Part shown: positions 37,161 to 37,330 of the stretch, piece after piece
Position numbering within the stretch: position 1 is the first letter of the stretch
Layout of the letters: every line of letters starts with the position of its first letter
Source of the DNA: Bacteroidales bacterium
GTDB taxonomy: Bacteria; Bacteroidota; Bacteroidia; Bacteroidales; UBA12077
DNA length: 37,330 bases
Assembly: GCA_021740225.1 (NCBI GenBank)
Contig: JAIPAF010000003.1
Coordinates: forward strand, 1-37,330
Reading direction: 5' to 3'
The notes under the pieces: model-generated
Told to the model about the DNA's origin: nothing
Database searches by the model: none
What the model saw: the letters and a program-made list of their open reading frames with translations, nothing else
Position numbers and translations under genes: made by a program

Positions 37161-37330
37161 TGATCCGTTATTATACCATATGTAATAATCAGCAACCAAT
37201 TCTTTCCGGCCCACAGAAAACTTAAAAGATTTCCGGCCTTTCTCTTTTAAACGATATGCAATAATATTAATATTGCCCCAATAACATAAGAAACCGTTCT
37301 GGCAGTTTGGGTTTCTCCCTCTAAAGTGGA

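Overview
The window looks like a Bacteroidota chromosome segment. That placement is inferred from gene content (GltX plus GlnS, RNase R) and codon/AT style, not from a search. The first ~14 kb is mostly housekeeping: a PLP-dependent alpha-oxoamine synthase, gltX, a DUF4143-type AAA ATPase, glnS, folB, an Mth938-domain protein, rnr, an SDR epimerase, riboflavin synthase, a histidine kinase and glycerate kinase.

The centre (15.3-31.3 kb, all + strand) is an unusual export locus, in this order: a stand-alone ABC ATPase; an ABC-2 permease fused to an M1-peptidase-like region that lacks HEXXH and to a golvesin-like C-terminus; a TolC-family OMP; an RND adaptor; a four-helix-bundle (S23/IVS-type) ORF bracketed by inverted arrays of an 8-bp repeat; an RND permease; a 1571-aa protein that joins a full RND permease to an ABC ATPase in one frame; and a small ABC-2 permease. 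The RND-ABC fusion and the octamer-flanked four-helix-bundle insertion are the strongest 'second look' items.

The right end carries a DUF5060-type glycosidase-like protein, a sialate O-acetylesterase-like protein, a CapK/PaaK-like adenylate-forming enzyme and a small outer-membrane-like protein. Other notable items are a decayed RelE/ParE toxin-antitoxin module, a 22-bp direct repeat upstream of the DUF4143 ATPase, a REP-like hairpin between convergent genes and a degenerate ~10-12 bp tandem array downstream of the export locus. No rRNA, tRNA or CRISPR was recognised. All family assignments come from reading motifs by eye; no database search was run.
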